Assembly (NCBI RefSeq): GCF_011386835.1
Contig: NC_088800.1
Location: forward strand, 52,233,439-52,297,438
Reading direction: 5' to 3'
From: Chrysemys picta bellii
Lineage: Eukaryota; Chordata; Testudines; Emydidae
DNA length: 64,000 nucleotides
Positions 10,869 through 22,896 of this stretch are shown piece by piece. Below the pieces are notes generated by a model. The model saw only the letters and a program-made list of their open reading frames with translations. It ran no database searches and was not told the origin of the DNA. Both the position numbers and the translations under genes were made by a program. How positions within the stretch are numbered: position 1 is the first letter of the stretch; each line of letters starts with the position of its first letter.

Positions 10869-12831
10869 GAAGTGGCAAGGCCACTGGTCTCTTGCTACGC
10901 CAATGGTGAGCATCTTGACATTAACGCTATTTAAAACACAGGCCAGCTGTGCTTTTTCTACTGCACTATAGCACAGCTCTGTGCTGCCACAGCCCAGGCA
11001 AAGGGTCTCAGTATTTGCATTTGAAATCCAATCCACGGGCTCTAAATGCAGCCATTAGATTTTGCACTGGACTGGCCCTTGCCATACAAGTTCTGAGTCC
11101 ATATGCAGATTCCTGGGGAGGGCCACAGGAAAGAAAAGTTATAAAACCCTTCCATTGCCCTGGAAAGAGGATACGGAACCTTTCACTTCTAGGTCCTGGC
11201 TTGGAATCCAGCCCAGGTTGGTAGGGCCCGAACTCCATTACCACTGGAGGGCTGATAAGTGACCTGCATGTGGCTCAGGCCAGGCCCCAGTGAACAAGCA
11301 TCCGCCCATCACCCCACCATCAATAGCGAAGCCAGGGCCTGCATGGGCCAGAGACACCAGACTCCCTTTTTGTCCAGGCTTATTGCAAGGGCAGCACAAG
11401 GGGGAAGCTTGTCCTTGTGGTGCTGCTGCTGCCTGTTTGTGGGCAAACTGAGCGCGTCAGTCTTCAGAACTACCACGCCACCACAAGTCACCAGCACTAA
11501 GGTGCACGTGCATGGACTCTACAACCCTGCCCCTCCCCACAAGTATGTCCTCTGAGCTCTCCACAGCTCCAGAGCAGTGTTCAAAATAGCGACAATTTAA
11601 ACAACCAAGAAGCTTTGCAGACCAGTGCCCGGGTCAAGCTGCCTGTGTGCTAAACATACAGGTGCTACTGAAAGGCTGGGGATGTCTCAGGAGCGGCTGG
11701 GGGGTCGTGAGGAAGCCAAGATATCACCCCAAGCACCATGTGTTTCAGAGAGACCTGGCACACAGAGTGTTACAACCCAGCATTCCCAACCAGATGGTAT
11801 CCCTGGCAACGAGCAACAGTCTTACTCCACCAAGTCCCAGCTGAAGTTCAACACCATGATGATTCCCAGAGGGAATAACAGCGAAGCGCACAGAGCTAAG
11901 CCAGACGTGCCCACCTCACTGCTACCATAGCACCTGCTGCTGGGGGTCCCAGTATTGGCATTACAGAGGGATCCCAGTCAGATGACAGCCCTGAGGGAAG
12001 CAGAGAAGACGGGGAGACCAGGTGAACCCTGGACCCATGTTTAGCATGAGCAGGAAGTGCACCCCGAGACACACAGGCCATGTCTGTTCCATTACAGTTT
12101 GGGAGACAAGGTCTCTCTTCCCTGCTCCACACATTGAAACAAGCAGCATAATCTGCTGCAACTCAGACACATCATGAGTCAAACCAGAGCTAGGTCTTCT
12201 CTAGCCACACCTTAGCCAGGGGCCTCTTTGAGCCCGGTCTGAGAGACCTGGAAGCAGTTTGCCAATTCCAGAATCCCCATGCACACCAGCCAATTTTGGC
12301 TGGCTGGCGCTACACAGAAGTGGCTCCACTCATATCCAGAAGCTCTGGGAATACACCCCCGACATCCCTAACTGAACCTCCCATCTCAGAGCAGAGTCCC
12401 TGGTTTGTGCTGTTCAAATTAAATGGCTCAGAGAACGAGATGAGAAGAGGGGAGTTTAGAGGGTAAAGAGCAGAGGGGAAATAATAAAAAGTTTCTGGTA
12501 GGTCTAACCCTGCTCAGTGTGTAATTGAGGTGAGGGAGCTCTCAAAAACATGAGCCACCCAGTAGGCAGTTGTGACCTCTGGAAATGAGGTAGTCAGCTC
12601 TGTTTGAGTCAGGCCAGAATTAACTGGGCTGCTAGAGAGACTGAGGGATCCTCACAACTCCATACAAAAATTCCCCTACAAAAACACCGGTTAGAGCCAA
12701 ATTTCCCATATAAACTTATTTACACAAGACCTGGAGAAACTGTCCCAAACTAGCGATTGTATCATTTTTACCTATACAGTAAGAGACACGGCCCAAGGTC
12801 TGAGCAAACAGGCTGGAAGCCAGGAAACTCA
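10869..12831. other. Unannotated interval
   Basis: Mixed-composition sequence in which I see no gene and no clear transposon ends. Confidence 0.5.
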
Positions 12832-12975
12832 TAAGACTGATGCAGACTCTGCCACTAACTCCTTTCCGTGACTTTGAGCAAATCGCTTCCCCTCTCTCCC
12901 TCAAATGTAAAGCGTGACCAGCCAATCCTCCTAGCGCCCTTTTGGGGTAAAGCCATTTACATCTGTAAAGTTCCA
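12832..12975 (+). repeat. MIR-like SINE fragment
   Basis: The order CTCTGCCACTAACT, TGACTTTGAGCAAAT, CCCTCTCTCCCTCAAATGTAAA matches the central region of the old MIR/CORE SINEs on the plus strand. Confidence 0.6.
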
Positions 12976-13544
12976 GCCCCCAAGCCTCCACCTCGGATGA
13001 CACACACGTGCAGGAGCAGCCCGCCTGCTCCGACAATGACAAATATCAGTTCTGCTAATCTCCCTAAATAAAACCACCTGGTAACCCTGTGCATGGAGAT
13101 GTGCTGGGACAACACAGGATGGGAGGGGACCAGAGATTTGGCTGCCTTCCCCCAGTTAATATGCAGAACACCACTGAAATCAATGATCAGCTAACGGCAC
13201 CATGTGCAAATTAAGAAATCAGGAGAGTTTACAGCCATCCTTCACCACTTGTTAATACTCCCAATGGCCTTGTAGGCACGCTGAGCAGCAAGGGCAGAAG
13301 CACAGAGCCTGCAGAACCCCCCCCAGGAGAGCCAATTGTCCAATGCTAGCCAGGCCGCTGTGGCTGCTCCAGATTTGGTGATGGCCATGCTGATCTGTGC
13401 AGGACTGGAGAGAACCCCGAAGCAGCTTGTGGCTGTAGGTGGCAGCACTGCCCAGGCCACTGCTGGCAGGAGCAGAGGTCACTGGCTCTCAGCCAGCTAC
13501 CAACAGCTAAGCCAGCTCCTTGCTGAGCAGCCAGCATGATCACT

Positions 13545-13790
13545 GGCCATAAGGAGGGGTGGTGCAGTGGACAAAGCACAGGAGTGCTCCTGTATTTTAA
13601 TCCTGGCTTTGGAAGACCCAGTTTGTGGACAAATCACTTTCTCCCACCACCCCCACTCTGGTGCCTCAGTTTCCCCATCAGTAAAATGGGGAGAATACCA
13701 CCCCCTTTGCAAGGGTGCTCTGATGACTAATGTCTTTTGAGCCAAAAATTCAGTAGAAGTCATGCTCCACTCCCTGCGGTGATTGGGGCC
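13545..13790 (+). repeat. MIR-like SINE, long copy
   Basis: It starts with a tRNA-derived head (GGTGGTGCAGTGGACAAAGCAC). The MIR core follows, with GTGCCTCAGTTTCCCCATC and AGTAAAATGGGGAGAATACC, and then the tail. Confidence 0.75.
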
Positions 13791-14461
13791 CAGCAATATT
13801 TAATTTAATAAAAGCCTTTTTAAAATGTATTTGATGCTGCAGCAGAATTTTGAGAATTTCTACAGTGCTGGAAAAGTTGAGAGACTGTGCTGCAGAATTC
13901 AGCTCCAGCTTTCCACAGAGACCATGGGGCTATGGGCTGGAACAAAACTGGCTGCAGTCAAGGCAACCAGAAAAACCCAGATTCAGCTGGGAGTTGTCTC
14001 ACCACAACCTTCCTCAAAAGAGGAAGATTGGCAACACAGGTGACAAAAAAAACTTTCAGTGTTAAATTAAATGCATTTTCACAGCAAATTCCATCCAAAC
14101 TGCTTCACAAGGTGTCTTCACACAGGAGCTATTGGTAAACCACTAAAATGCAGTCATCTCTGGGGTATAACACAGCAGCTATTTAACAACGCATGGCAAC
14201 ACAACAGATTAGTACAGAAGGTACCATATCAGTCTGCAATTACAGGGGGGAATTCGGAGAGGCAGAATGCAATTACTCAAGATTGAATTGAGCAAGAATT
14301 TTTTTTACCTCTCTTTGCTTGTGAAAAATGCCATGAGAATTCATGAGAAGCAACTACAACCTCTTTCAAGTCTCACTGCAAAGACAGCCCAGAGCCCTCT
14401 AACACCAAATCTAGTTCAATACTGATGGAAGAGTGCACCTTAACGAGCCACCAACACCAGC
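13791..14461. other. Unannotated interval
   Basis: I see nothing supportable. A splice-like pair of sites at 14308 and about 14388 on the minus strand encloses no open frame. Confidence 0.5.
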
Positions 14462-14469
14462 ACCTAAAT

Positions 14470-15122
14470 CACGGGTGGGCCAACTTTTTGGCCTGAGGGC
14501 CACATCGGGGTTCCAAAACTGTATGGAGGGCCAGGTAGGGAAGGCTGTGCCTCCCCAAACAGCCTGGCCTCCGCCCCCTCCCACTTCCCGTCCCCTTACT
14601 GCCCCCCTCAGAATCCCCGACCCATCCAACACCCCCCTGCTCCTTGTCCTCTGACTGCCCCCTCCTGGGACCCCCCACCCCCATCCAACCTCCCCTACTC
14701 CCTGTCCCCTATCCACACGCCCTGACAGGCCCCCCAGAACTCCCACGCCTATCCAACCCCGCCATTCCCTGTCCCCTGACCGCCCCTCCCCGAACCTCTG
14801 CCCCATGCAACCGCCCACTGCTCTCCATCCCCTGACTGCCCCCCGGAATCCCCTGCCCCTTATCCAACCCCCTGCTCCCCGTCCCCCGCCCCCTTACCAT
14901 GCTGCTCAGAGCAGCAGGACTGGCAGCCACACCGCCACGCAGGAGCTTGCAGCCCCGCCATCCAGAGCGTTGGCAGCACAGTGAGCTGAGGCTGCGGGGA
15001 AGGGGGGGGGGGACAGCAGGGGAGGGGCTGGGGGCTAGCCTCCCCTGCTGGGAACTCAAGGGCCAGGCAGGACAGTCCCGTTGGCCAGATGTGGCCTGCG
15101 GGTCATAGTTTGCCCACCTCTG
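14470..15122. mobile_element. hAT-like MITE, GGGTGGGCAAAC family (653 bp)
   Basis: The left end is CACGGGTGGGCCAACTTTTT and the right end is ATAGTTTGCCCACCTCTG, with 8-bp duplications acctaaat (14462-14469) and acctaaaa (15123-15130). The interior is a C-rich array of the type CCCCTGACTGCCCCCC...CCATCCAACCCC. It gives open frames in several phases but no protein. A second copy of the family is at 57188-57795. Confidence 0.85.
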
Positions 15123-15332
15123 ACCTAAAAATGGCCATAGAAAGGTCTCATCCAAGGACTGACTCCGCCTGACTCCATTTAGCTTCGAAGATGTGATGAA
15201 ATCACAGGCAAAGGCGACTCCAGGCTAATCAGAGATTTCAACAACAGAACAATAACCTCAAACCCCAGGGGTTCCCACTCTATAGAAGGCACTTAGGTAG
15301 CTCCCAGCACCACAGCACCTCGCTAGCTTTAG

Positions 15333-15436
15333 TAGGGTGACCAGACAGCAAATGTGAAAAATCAGGACGGGGTGGGGAGGGTAATAGGAGCCTATATAAG
15401 AAAAAGACCCAAAAATAGGGACATCTGGTCATCCTA
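15333..15436. mobile_element. hAT-like MITE, TAGGGTGACCAGA family (104 bp)
   Basis: Ends TAGGGTGACCAGA and TCTGGTCATCCTA, flanked by an exact 8-bp duplication, agctttag (15325-15332 and 15437-15444). It is very short and non-coding. A second copy is at 55100-55221. Confidence 0.9.
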
Positions 15437-15469
15437 AGCTTTAGTAATACACAGTTTCACAACTCCCAG

Positions 15470-15622
15470 GGAGGCAGAGCAGTGCTGTTATCCCCTCTCC
15501 ATGATGGGGAACTGAGGCCCAGAGGCACTAACTGATTTGTTCAACGTCACACAGGAAATTTACGCAGAGTAGAGCCTTCTCCCACATTCTAAGCCAACGC
15601 CCTAACCACTGGGCCACCCCTT
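15470..15622 (-). repeat. MIR-like SINE
   Basis: The plus strand reads GATGGGGAACTGAGGCCCAGA, then GTCACACAGGAAAT, then CTAACCACTGGGCCACCCC, which is the reverse complement of the MIR core and head. Confidence 0.75.
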
Positions 15623-18243
15623 TCTTTCCCCCAGGTCCTTTTGTCTTGAGCATAAGAGCTACCAAATGCCAAACATGAGGCCTACCCAGTCTGCAGTATC
15701 AGCATCTTTAAAGGCATTGCCTGCCTCATTCCAGCCTATAAACCCCTAAAGGGGGAAGGCACCTTTTCCTCCCTCCCCACCATGCTGCAAGTCTCTGCTC
15801 TCCCCCACACTCTACTCACAATCACCACCTACCAAGCAATTTTCTTGAGTAAACAGATCAGTGTTCATTCAGAATCCGCAAGCCGAGTAGAGTCCTTTGC
15901 TCTGCACTGGACTACACAGACCAATGTATTATTAGCTCAGAAGCTGGCTGTACCCAGGCAGGAAATCAGCAGGCAAAGTCAAGTCAATCGTAGAACTTCA
16001 CTCCAGCCTCAGATTGACTGTGCAGTACTGTACTTCCTTCCTGCTCTGCTGGGCTCCAGGGGACAGGACATTCAAAGGCAAGAGCAGATGCCGTCTGCTC
16101 GGATTTGTTTTATTTATTTTTATTTTTTTTAGAAGAGCGTACTCATCCACCCTGCTCTGGATACAGATTAGTTGCCTTTGCTTAATATTGTTGCTCCACA
16201 GGCCTCGAGCTGGGAACTGTAGGCACTTTGATGTATGGACTGAAAGACTGTCTAATTTCATTGGGGCTTCTGAACCTAGCTCTGGAACCGCTGCCTAAAA
16301 GCAAGTTCTTCCCACATACGAATTCTTTGGTGAATCACAACTGGAGATCTTCCTGCCTGCTATAGCCACAGTCTACTTTGGAGGGAAGAGGGGGTTATTT
16401 CTGTACTCCTGCTCTAGCAGGAAACACACAGCTCTCATACAGCCCCCCTAACAAGACACCGGCTTTATCTGCTCAGAAACCAGTTGATCCTCCTCTTGAA
16501 CACCACATCCATCACACCTTTTCCACCACAGAGGCTGACCAGTTAGGAAACTTACATCCATGCTCCAGTATCCCACAATGCACCACCTCACCGCACAGGT
16601 TCTCAAGTCCTCCAAAATCTGAATCAAATGCTGCACTGAATTAGATCAGTCAGATCTTCTACAAGAGAAGCACACATTGATGTGTGCTTTTGATATCACG
16701 CAGGCCCATGAGCAGCAGACTGGCTCAGCCCTGCAGACCCTGGCTCCTGCCTCTCCAGCGTATGCTGCTCAGAAGTTTCAGCCAGAGGAGGAACGGTTGT
16801 TTGTGCCATTGTTTCTCTCCCCTGTGGGAGGTTTGGAAATTCAGTTTCCGAACCCTGATGTGCAGTACAGATTAGAAGCAAGCATTTAAACTGGGAGAAG
16901 AACAACTGTTGCACAGACATAGAAGGTACACTCTTGAGATCTACACAAGTTAACAAGGGGCCAGCCCCAGAGGCTGGTGGCACAGCTATAATGGCACAAA
17001 CTACATGACATGGCCTTTTTAAAGCCCTCTGGAGCATTGCTGCAAATCTGGTCACATGGCCGAGAGCAAATGTAACAATTGATTAAATTACACAGTTGCC
17101 AGCTTTACAGGAAACCCAAGGCAGAGCTGGGAAGGAGCACAGCATGAAATTGCTTGCCCGAGGGTCTCCCCGTGTCTGTGCCAGTAAGTCCCAGATGCCA
17201 CGAAGCAGGGCAAAAAAACCTCACTGGGATTTACAGCAGTGAGCAAAAGACAGGTACACAACATACGCAAACACTGTCATCACAGCAAACACTTTCAGAG
17301 TGAAGCCATAACAGCTCAGAGACGCTTGGAAGCAAGCTGCTACTCCTACAGTCTCTATACAGACTCAGGCAGGTACAGTCACCCTACAAGCCGAGAAGCT
17401 ATAAAAAGCAAGCATTAAACCAGAGGCTCAAATATTATTAGTGCAAAACAGAGCAGCCTTTATAGCCAAGGCCCCCCAGGCAGCACACTGTTAGATGCTG
17501 TCAACATACCTCTCAACCTGCAAGAGACTATATATAGGACACCAGCCGCCTAATAGGAGGAAAAATCTTAATTGCGAGCAGCTCGCAGGGAGAAAAGATA
17601 GTGGGACGTATAGTGATTCAGCTGCAGTTTGATCTGCAGATCTCACTGGAGAAGGGGGGATTGGTGATGCTGGACAAGTTCCCCTTGGAGGTAATTGTCT
17701 CTGAGGCCTGTTTGGTTTTTAGCGTGTGATTTTTATTTTCCTCTTGTTATTTCTTGCCAAGGGCATTAGCATGAAAACACCATATCTCGCTCTTAGGAGT
17801 TCATGGACTCTTGCTGTTTATCCCCACCATCCTGGAGTCATAATCCTCCATTTGTGATACTGTCATCACTTCTATAGCAACCAGTTGGGAGGTCACAAGA
17901 GAGAAGAGGGGCCATAAGCAGCAGGACCAGGGCCAATGCTTAAAGGCATCGAGAGCCCATTCTCATGAAGGCAGCTCTGCTATTAAATGGAGCAGGGAAA
18001 TTCGGGATAGACACGCAGAAGGTTTTCCATGAGACATCAGCTGCTCTTTAAAAGGACACAGCCTGGCCCTACTGATGTCAATAGGAATTTGGCCCCAGAT
18101 TTCAACTGGACCAAGATCTGGCCTCAGTAAAGCTGACTCAGCACCAGGGCCAAGCAGGGCAGAAGGTAATTTAGCCCCAAAGTGTACTATCCTAGGTTCA
18201 GGGCACAGCTGAGAGGTATGTGATCAGGCTCCTTTCCCTCTTT
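15623..18243. other. Unannotated interval, candidate intron
   Basis: It lies downstream (leftward) of the donor site at 18248. It would be intronic if the candidate exon at 18249-18549 is real. I could not identify the next exon, nor any clear transposon. Confidence 0.4.
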
Positions 18244-18248
18244 CTTAC

Positions 18249-18549
18249 CTTCGTGCCCGGTGCTGTAAGTGCTGATGCTGCCGTGTTATAAGGGCACTTT
18301 CCCAAACAGGGCCACTGTGGCTACTCCTATACCAGCTCGCAACCGGGTGCCCCGGGTAGGGTGGGCTAGTGAAGCCATGGTCCGACTCCGTCTCTGCAGC
18401 CAGCGATGAGGCAGAGCTCCCCATGGTTCCCCCCTACCCAGATCACGCCAAGATTTATCCTAGGTTAGGTCCGAGCCAGTGGAAAGGGGCGAGGTGCTGC
18501 GGCATGGACTGGCGTAAAGATCCCAACACCGTAGAAAGGGAGGTCGGTT
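18249..18549 (-). CDS. Candidate exon with start codon (MGSS protein, partial)
   Basis: On the minus strand a very strong acceptor (a long pyrimidine tract that appears as poly-A/AG at 18553-18600 on the plus strand, ending TTTAATCAG) opens this 301-nt segment. A good donor, AAG|GTAAGAAAG, closes it at 18249/18248. All three frames are stopped early, but an ATG at 18424 in a good context (AACCATGG) opens 58 codons plus two bases, running through the donor. The predicted N-terminus, [17 protein letters not shown], would allow N-myristoylation. The first 125 nt would then be 5' untranslated. I do not recognise the protein or find its next exon. It could also be a non-coding exon. Confidence 0.4.
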
Positions 18550-18552
18550 CTG

Positions 18553-18600
18553 ATTAAAGAAGGAAAAAAAAAAAAAAAGAAAGGAAAGGAAAAGAGAAAG
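18553..18600 (-). promoter_or_regulatory. Polypyrimidine tract and 3' splice site
   Basis: Read on the minus strand this is a pure C/T tract of nearly 50 bases followed by CAG at 18550-18552. It is the best-looking acceptor I found in the window and the main evidence for the adjoining exon. Confidence 0.5.
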
Positions 18601-19116
18601 AAACATGGTATGATATAGATCACCACCACTGGAGTTCCCAAAACCTGCTAATGAACTCTCTGAACAAGACAGTTCCAGAGTTTACCAGGGGATGGGGAGG
18701 TTTTGTTTTAACAGGCCAGTCCAACCCAGTCTGGAGGAAGGAGATACAGGGTGGTTTCATAGAGGTTTCCTCTGGTTAAACACCATAGACCCCTAGCTCC
18801 CTAACTTCGGGGGGCAACTGTACCAGTTTACCAACCTAAGACCTTGGGTGTGATTGGCAATGCCTGTTGCCGCCTACTCAACTGTTCCCAACCCACCAGG
18901 AAGCGCAGTTGGTGGAAGATGACCCAGCAGAGCCAAGCACAGAGGATTGTCATTAAGATAAAGGAGTCTAAGGATAAACTGTAGAGTCCCAATCATAATG
19001 CCTGAAGCACCAGCACTTGGGAATGACTAGCACAGAAAGGGTTTTCTGAAGGCCCCAAACTCTAAAAATCTGACGAACCAATTAAGTCAACCCTGAAAAG
19101 TAGGACTTGTCTGTTT
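18601..19116. other. Unannotated interval
   Basis: No feature recognised. It would be intronic in the leftward-reading candidate gene. Confidence 0.4.
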
Positions 19117-19124
19117 GTCTAGGG

Positions 19125-19318
19125 CAGTGGTTCTTAAACTTTTTTTACTGGTGACTCCTTTCACATAGCAAGCCTCTGAGTGCGACTTTTTAATTTAACA
19201 CTATTATAAATGCTGGAGGCAAAGTGGGGCTTGGGGTGGAGGCTGACAGCTTGCGACCCCCCATGTAATAGCCTCATGACCCCCTGAGGGTCCTGACCCC
19301 TCAGTTTGAGAACCCCTG
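19125..19318. mobile_element. hAT-like MITE, CAGTGGTTCTTAAAC family (194 bp)
   Basis: Ends CAGTGGTTCTTAAACTTTT and CAGTTTGAGAACCCCTG, with 8-bp duplications gtctaggg (19117-19124) and gtctaggt (19319-19326). Non-coding. It is of the widespread vertebrate type with GGTTCTCAA ends. Confidence 0.85.
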
Positions 19319-19326
19319 GTCTAGGT

Positions 19327-21539
19327 CAAGAAGGAGGGTTTTTTTGTTTTGTTTTGTTTTTTTAAAGGAATAAAGTTTAATTCCTTTTTTTCAGCATCAT
19401 CATAGTAAAAGGGATGGCAAGCAGATTTTGTGCCTAGGCTGGTAAATTTTCCACAACCATTTTGCATAGTGGAATGAAATGTGAAACGTTTACACCCTTT
19501 CAGGTAGACTAGATTTCTAACAAACATTCAACAAAAAGGGCAGCCCTTATTCTTTCTTGTTCTTCCAATTTTCACAATTTACTGCATCAAACTTCCACAA
19601 AACAGAAGTATAGGAACATTTACTCTCCTTTGGTCTTCAAAGACTACATATGTATATACATACATATATACACACACACGTCTTTTCTTAAGGAAAAATA
19701 AATATCTTACAGTCTGGATTTGTGTAAGAAGGAAAAGGATCAAGGGAACATTTATCAGAGTAAAAAAAAAGGAAGAAGAAACAAGAAGGGGGAAAATTTC
19801 ACAGCAGAGCTTATTCAATTACCCACCAGGATTTGCAGAGACGAATGAATTGTAGGAAGACCTTCATGAAGAAGCTGCTTAGTACAATAAAAGACTGAAA
19901 CAAAAAGACTGTAAAATACAGTTTTTCATTCCTAGGATTGTTTCAGGGGATCAAGAAAGGTCTCGATGGATAGCAGACCCCAGAACACTGGAGCTCTTGC
20001 AACAGGTGCAGTTTTGCTAGGAGCTTAGCACCAAAACTAAATATATTCGTTATTAAATGGACATTATTAACTACCTTTTAAATGGTTTCTTCTTTATTCT
20101 CTATGGTCTGTAATTATCAGTTTTTTAAAAAAAAAAAAGTCCAAGAATAATTATTTCTTTGCCCTTCCTTGATTTTGTCTCCCTAATCGGCCAGCACAGA
20201 TTCTGTGCATCTGGTACGTTGCCACCATCACAGAGCCAACACGAGGAACTCATTGATTATTGGGGGACTGGCAAAAATGGTCCCTTGTTTTTTCCTTCAA
20301 TAACTGCCAACTGAGCAGTTAAGTTGTAAGAAGTTATATTTTCCCTGCTGGGGGGGGGGGGGGGCGGGGAGTGGAATTTAAAAAAAGAAAGATACTTAAC
20401 ATCCAGAGGACATTTATCCTAAGTTTATTATAATTGTAAAGGTAGGTCAGATTTGAGACATGGTGTGTTTTGCGTCTATAAAAAGCCTTAACCTTCTGCC
20501 TCAACCTTTGATAATTTCAACAGTGCCACTCTCCTATATGTTCCAGCAAAACAGCTGAAGGGACTGAGAAGTGTTTGGCATATGACCTATAGGGGTGGTA
20601 GGTTGAAACTTTTTTCCCCTCCAGGATTCAAATTTTAAACAGGCAAGAGGGAAATCAAGATCAGAAAAATGCAGATACTAATGATTCACCAAATTAAAAC
20701 ACAAGCAAAGGATGGGAAGGAAATCTAATGTTAAAAATCTTTCCGAGCAAAGAGTTGCACAACCAGATAAAGCAACTCAACAGTCTCGTTTGAAACCATT
20801 TCCTCAGCAACTCACCCAAGTTGAAAAGGCCAAAGCCACTCCTCTTCCCCCTTCTAGAAGAAAAAGCCTCAGGGACATGCAAGTTTTAACTCCTCAGACT
20901 CTGCTAAGTGGAAGACAAGTTAGCAATGGTGCAAGCAGCTGGCATCCAGCGTATTACTGCTGCCCTGTCCCATTCCTCCTCCCCTGTCCCTCCAGGTCTG
21001 TTACAGGAAGTCTGATCAGCCACCCTGAATGCAAATGTATTTTGGGAAACAGAGATGATGGAATCCTGGTTTAATACTACTCAGTAAACCTCTGTGGTGG
21101 GTGGAGTTGGGTGAAGGAAGGAATCTATAAATAGTGGCAGGATAACCTAGCTAAGCTGTAGCTGTCTCCAACTCTATTTGGGCTACTTTTCTGTCAGCAC
21201 TGTGAAATCGGATTGCTTTGGGCAAAGCATTAAATCCCTCATCTTGGGCTGGACCCCTCAGCACTAAGAATGGCCCTCCCTTTAACCAACAGGAAACCCC
21301 GTTATTAAGATCCAGTTTGCAAACAAGCAAGAGCAGGATCACAATGTCAGCGTTGGACGCCTCCTCATTTCAACTTTATGCAGAACTCATGTCTGCTCCC
21401 ATGCCTAGAACAGTGGTCAGGGAATGGCTTAATAATCCAACCCACCGTTTGCCCTTCAGAAAAATAAGTGATGTTTTTAAAAAATGAATGCAAGTTCTAA
21501 TAATTACATGCTACTTCACATGGGTATTTAGCCAGGATT
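19327..21539. other. Unannotated AT-rich interval
   Basis: It contains a TA/CA microsatellite (about 19640-19680), a poly-A near 20128 and a G15 run at 20350-20364. An open frame at 20712-21074 shows no codon or family signal. It would be intronic in the candidate leftward gene. Confidence 0.4.
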
Positions 21540-21600
21540 AGTTAATTCTTTGCAGCACTGTGAAAAGTGCAATATAAGTGCTGAGTATTATTATTAAGGG
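21540..21600 (+). repeat. Old SINE/LINE 3' tail
   Basis: The phrase CAGCACTGTGAAAAGTGCAA followed by TGCTGAGTATTATTATTAA is the typical tail of CORE-SINE/L3-type repeats. Confidence 0.5.
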
Positions 21601-22119
21601 TCTTGCATTCAGTGATTTGTAAAACTCCGAGGGTGGAGAGGGCACACAGACGGGTAAATAATGTGTGTTAAATATATTTAGCAAGTGATACAGCAAGCCA
21701 CAGAAAACTTCACACAGGTAGAGGGGAGAAAGAACAAACACAGGCTCTCACTCCCTAGTTAGGAAATTCCTGGACATCTGGAGCTGGGGGACAGCAGATT
21801 TTTCCTCCTAGTGAAGAAGGCACTGCTTGTATTGATGTAATTTATATTTGTATTGATCTAATTTGCCCCTTGACACAGGGGTAACACAAGGAAGAACAGA
21901 TGGGGGGGTTAGCTAGTAGAAATGAATAGTTAAGCACCTAACTATGTGTTTTCTTTGAGGGTTTTAAAGCGCAGTAATTACTAGGTTTGGAGTGGTACAG
22001 TTAATTGCTCCGGAAATACTGTTTTCCAAACAAACTGATTGGATTTTTGGAAGTAAATTACCCCTATCACCACCCCCCCTACATCCCTCCCCAAAGCCAC
22101 CAGCGGCAGCCTCCCTAAG

Positions 22120-22720
22120 AGCGGAGCAGCAGGCGGCGGGATCGTTGCAGCAATGCCCGCTTCGGGGTCACGCCGCTGCGAAGCCGATGCCCCGGTTCTC
22201 GCTCACACAGTGGCTCGGGGCGGCACGCCGGCTCCCCGGAAAGAAAGCGAAGCGGGGCTCCGGAGCTACAGGTGGGCGGCTGGTAGCGCTCCGTGCCTCG
22301 CAGCGAAGAGTGGCCGTGACCCTGCCCCGCCCCCGCTAGGGAGACAGCGCGCCCGGTGCAACGCAGCAGCGGCGCGGTCCGCACCGACCCCCGCTTCGCT
22401 CGCTCCGCCGCTGCCCAGCCCGGGTGGGGTCGCTCCGCTCACCGGTCCTTCGGCTGCAGCTGCTCCGAGCCCGCGGGACCGCAGGGTGTGCACCCTCTTC
22501 CCCGCAAACTGCGCCGGCGGGGGGAGGTGGAGCCTCGGGGATGGCAGCTGCAATTGCCCGGCCACCTCGCCCCGCACGAGAAATCCCCCGTCCGCCTACC
22601 CCTCTCCCGGGAAGAGCAGCGTGCAGCGCCGGACACTCGCTCCCGGCAGGAGGAAACGGGAGAGCGCCGGGCTGGCCCCACAACGCGGTGCTTGCAGGCT
22701 GAGCCCAGGGTCCGGATGGC
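22120..22720. promoter_or_regulatory. CpG island, candidate promoter
   Basis: The sequence is GC-rich with dense CpG, unlike its AT-rich flanks, and no transposon ends bound it. Two splice-donor-like sites leave it: TACAG|GTGGGC on the plus strand (about 22270) and GGACCG|GTGAGC on the minus strand (22443/22442). The minus donor would suit a non-coding first exon for the exon at 18249-18549. The long open frames (252, 171 and 162 codons) overlap one another on both strands, as expected of stop-poor GC-rich DNA. Confidence 0.55.
22443..22700 (-). other. Possible untranslated first exon
   Basis: The 3' boundary is a donor-like CCG|GTGAGCGGAG on the minus strand. The 5' limit is unknown, and 22700 is only the edge of the CpG-dense zone. 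Its link to the exon at 18249-18549 is inference from orientation and distance (about 3.9 kb). Confidence 0.25.
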
Positions 22721-22896
22721 TCACAGCTCGCACAGCGCTTCCCAGCCCCGAGCAGATGCGCCCAGGGCCAGCTGCACACTACCCTGGAAACAAAGCTTGG
22801 TGCGGGGGGCATCGAGGGGCTGTATTTCAGGCCTGCATGATTGAATGTCACACAGCGAGGGGTGTAAGGGAGTGCACAGCTACTGGGGGGTGTGCT

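Noticed and set aside
14308..14388. Splice-like acceptor and donor pair on the minus strand
   Set aside because: All three frames between them contain stops.
20712..21074. 120-codon plus-strand frame
   Set aside because: No splice sites, no homologous motif, and composition like the flanks.
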